A stretch of 64,000 nucleotides of DNA from Diploptera punctata (lineage: Eukaryota > Arthropoda > Insecta > Blattodea > Blaberidae): NCBI GenBank assembly GCA_030220185.1, contig JASPKZ010001599.1, positions 1 to 64,000 on the forward strand, written 5' to 3'. Below, in pieces: positions 63,972 through 64,000 of this stretch. The notes below the pieces were generated by a model. It ran no database searches and was not told the origin of the DNA. It saw only the letters and a list, made by a program, of their open reading frames with translations. Numbering within the stretch: the stretch's first letter is position 1; the number at the start of each line of letters is the position of its first letter. The position numbers were made by a program, and so were the translations under genes.

Positions 63972-64000
63972 ACAGGATGTTTCATAAATGATGGCGCAAA
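63972..64000 (+). mobile_element. start of a mariner-like terminal repeat at window edge
   Basis: ACAGGATGTTTCATAAATGA with TA in front resembles the terminal repeats of the mariner-like elements at 16329 (ATACAGAGTGAATATAAA) and 43046 (ACAGGGTGATTCAAAAT). The rest lies outside the window. Confidence 0.45.

Overview
The window is a gene-poor, repeat-saturated piece of an animal genome. Everything recognisable points to an arthropod, most likely an insect: truncated non-LTR retrotransposons (LINEs) with 'YGCETWTL ... RLRWAGHVARM ... GRPRMRW' C-termini, tRNA-headed SINEs, Penelope-like elements (PLEs) with GIY-YIG endonucleases, a mariner-group transposon with the HTH type common in insects, and long AAT and TA microsatellites. 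From memory the LINE C-terminus resembles sequences abundant in cockroach genomes such as Periplaneta americana; that assignment is an inference. No bacterial, phage or organellar gene and no convincing host protein-coding exon was seen. Family labels used here (LINE-A to LINE-H, LINE-R, LINE-T, SINE-1 to SINE-6, PLE-1 to PLE-3) are local to this window.

Layout. 1-10270 is one uninterrupted satellite of a 33-bp unit (about 311 copies), noisy at the left, homogeneous in the middle and grading into edge variants at the right, where it ends abruptly in unique DNA. 10271-14930 holds old LINE pieces (one nested inside another with a clean target-site duplication, TSD), two SINE-1 copies and an inverted pair of PLE ends with a hammerhead-ribozyme core. 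14925-19520 holds LINE-A, a dead mariner-group transposon and a 0.9-kb foldback split by a 1-kb transposon with 33-bp terminal inverted repeats. 20147-22713 is PLE-1: reverse transcriptase plus GIY-YIG, a 687-bp inverted 5' terminal copy, and a hammerhead motif at each end. 23553-25350 is a second satellite (22-bp unit). 25380-37100 mixes LINE 3' ends with microsatellite tails, tandem SINE-2 copies, palindromes with tRNA-like modules, and PLE-2 as a head-to-head palindrome inserted in a SINE. 37170-48430 is dense nested LINE and SINE debris, including one LINE fragment with a 326-codon open reading frame. 48705-51925 is a 3.2-kb foldback whose arms each carry an intron-containing tRNA-Tyr-like sequence. 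52015-64000 is more LINE-C, LINE-B, LINE-F and LINE-G debris, SINEs, two old tandem duplications, and the start of a mariner-like terminal repeat at the right edge.

How it works together. Autonomous LINEs and PLEs have copied mostly their own 3' ends, SINEs have probably used that machinery, and later insertions have landed inside earlier ones. Many junctions show readable TSDs of 7-19 bp, so the order of events can be reconstructed. Almost all coding capacity is broken. The signals most worth follow-up are the PLE hammerhead motifs, the tRNA-Tyr foldback, the foldback with the nested AATT-flanked transposon, and the structure of the two satellites.
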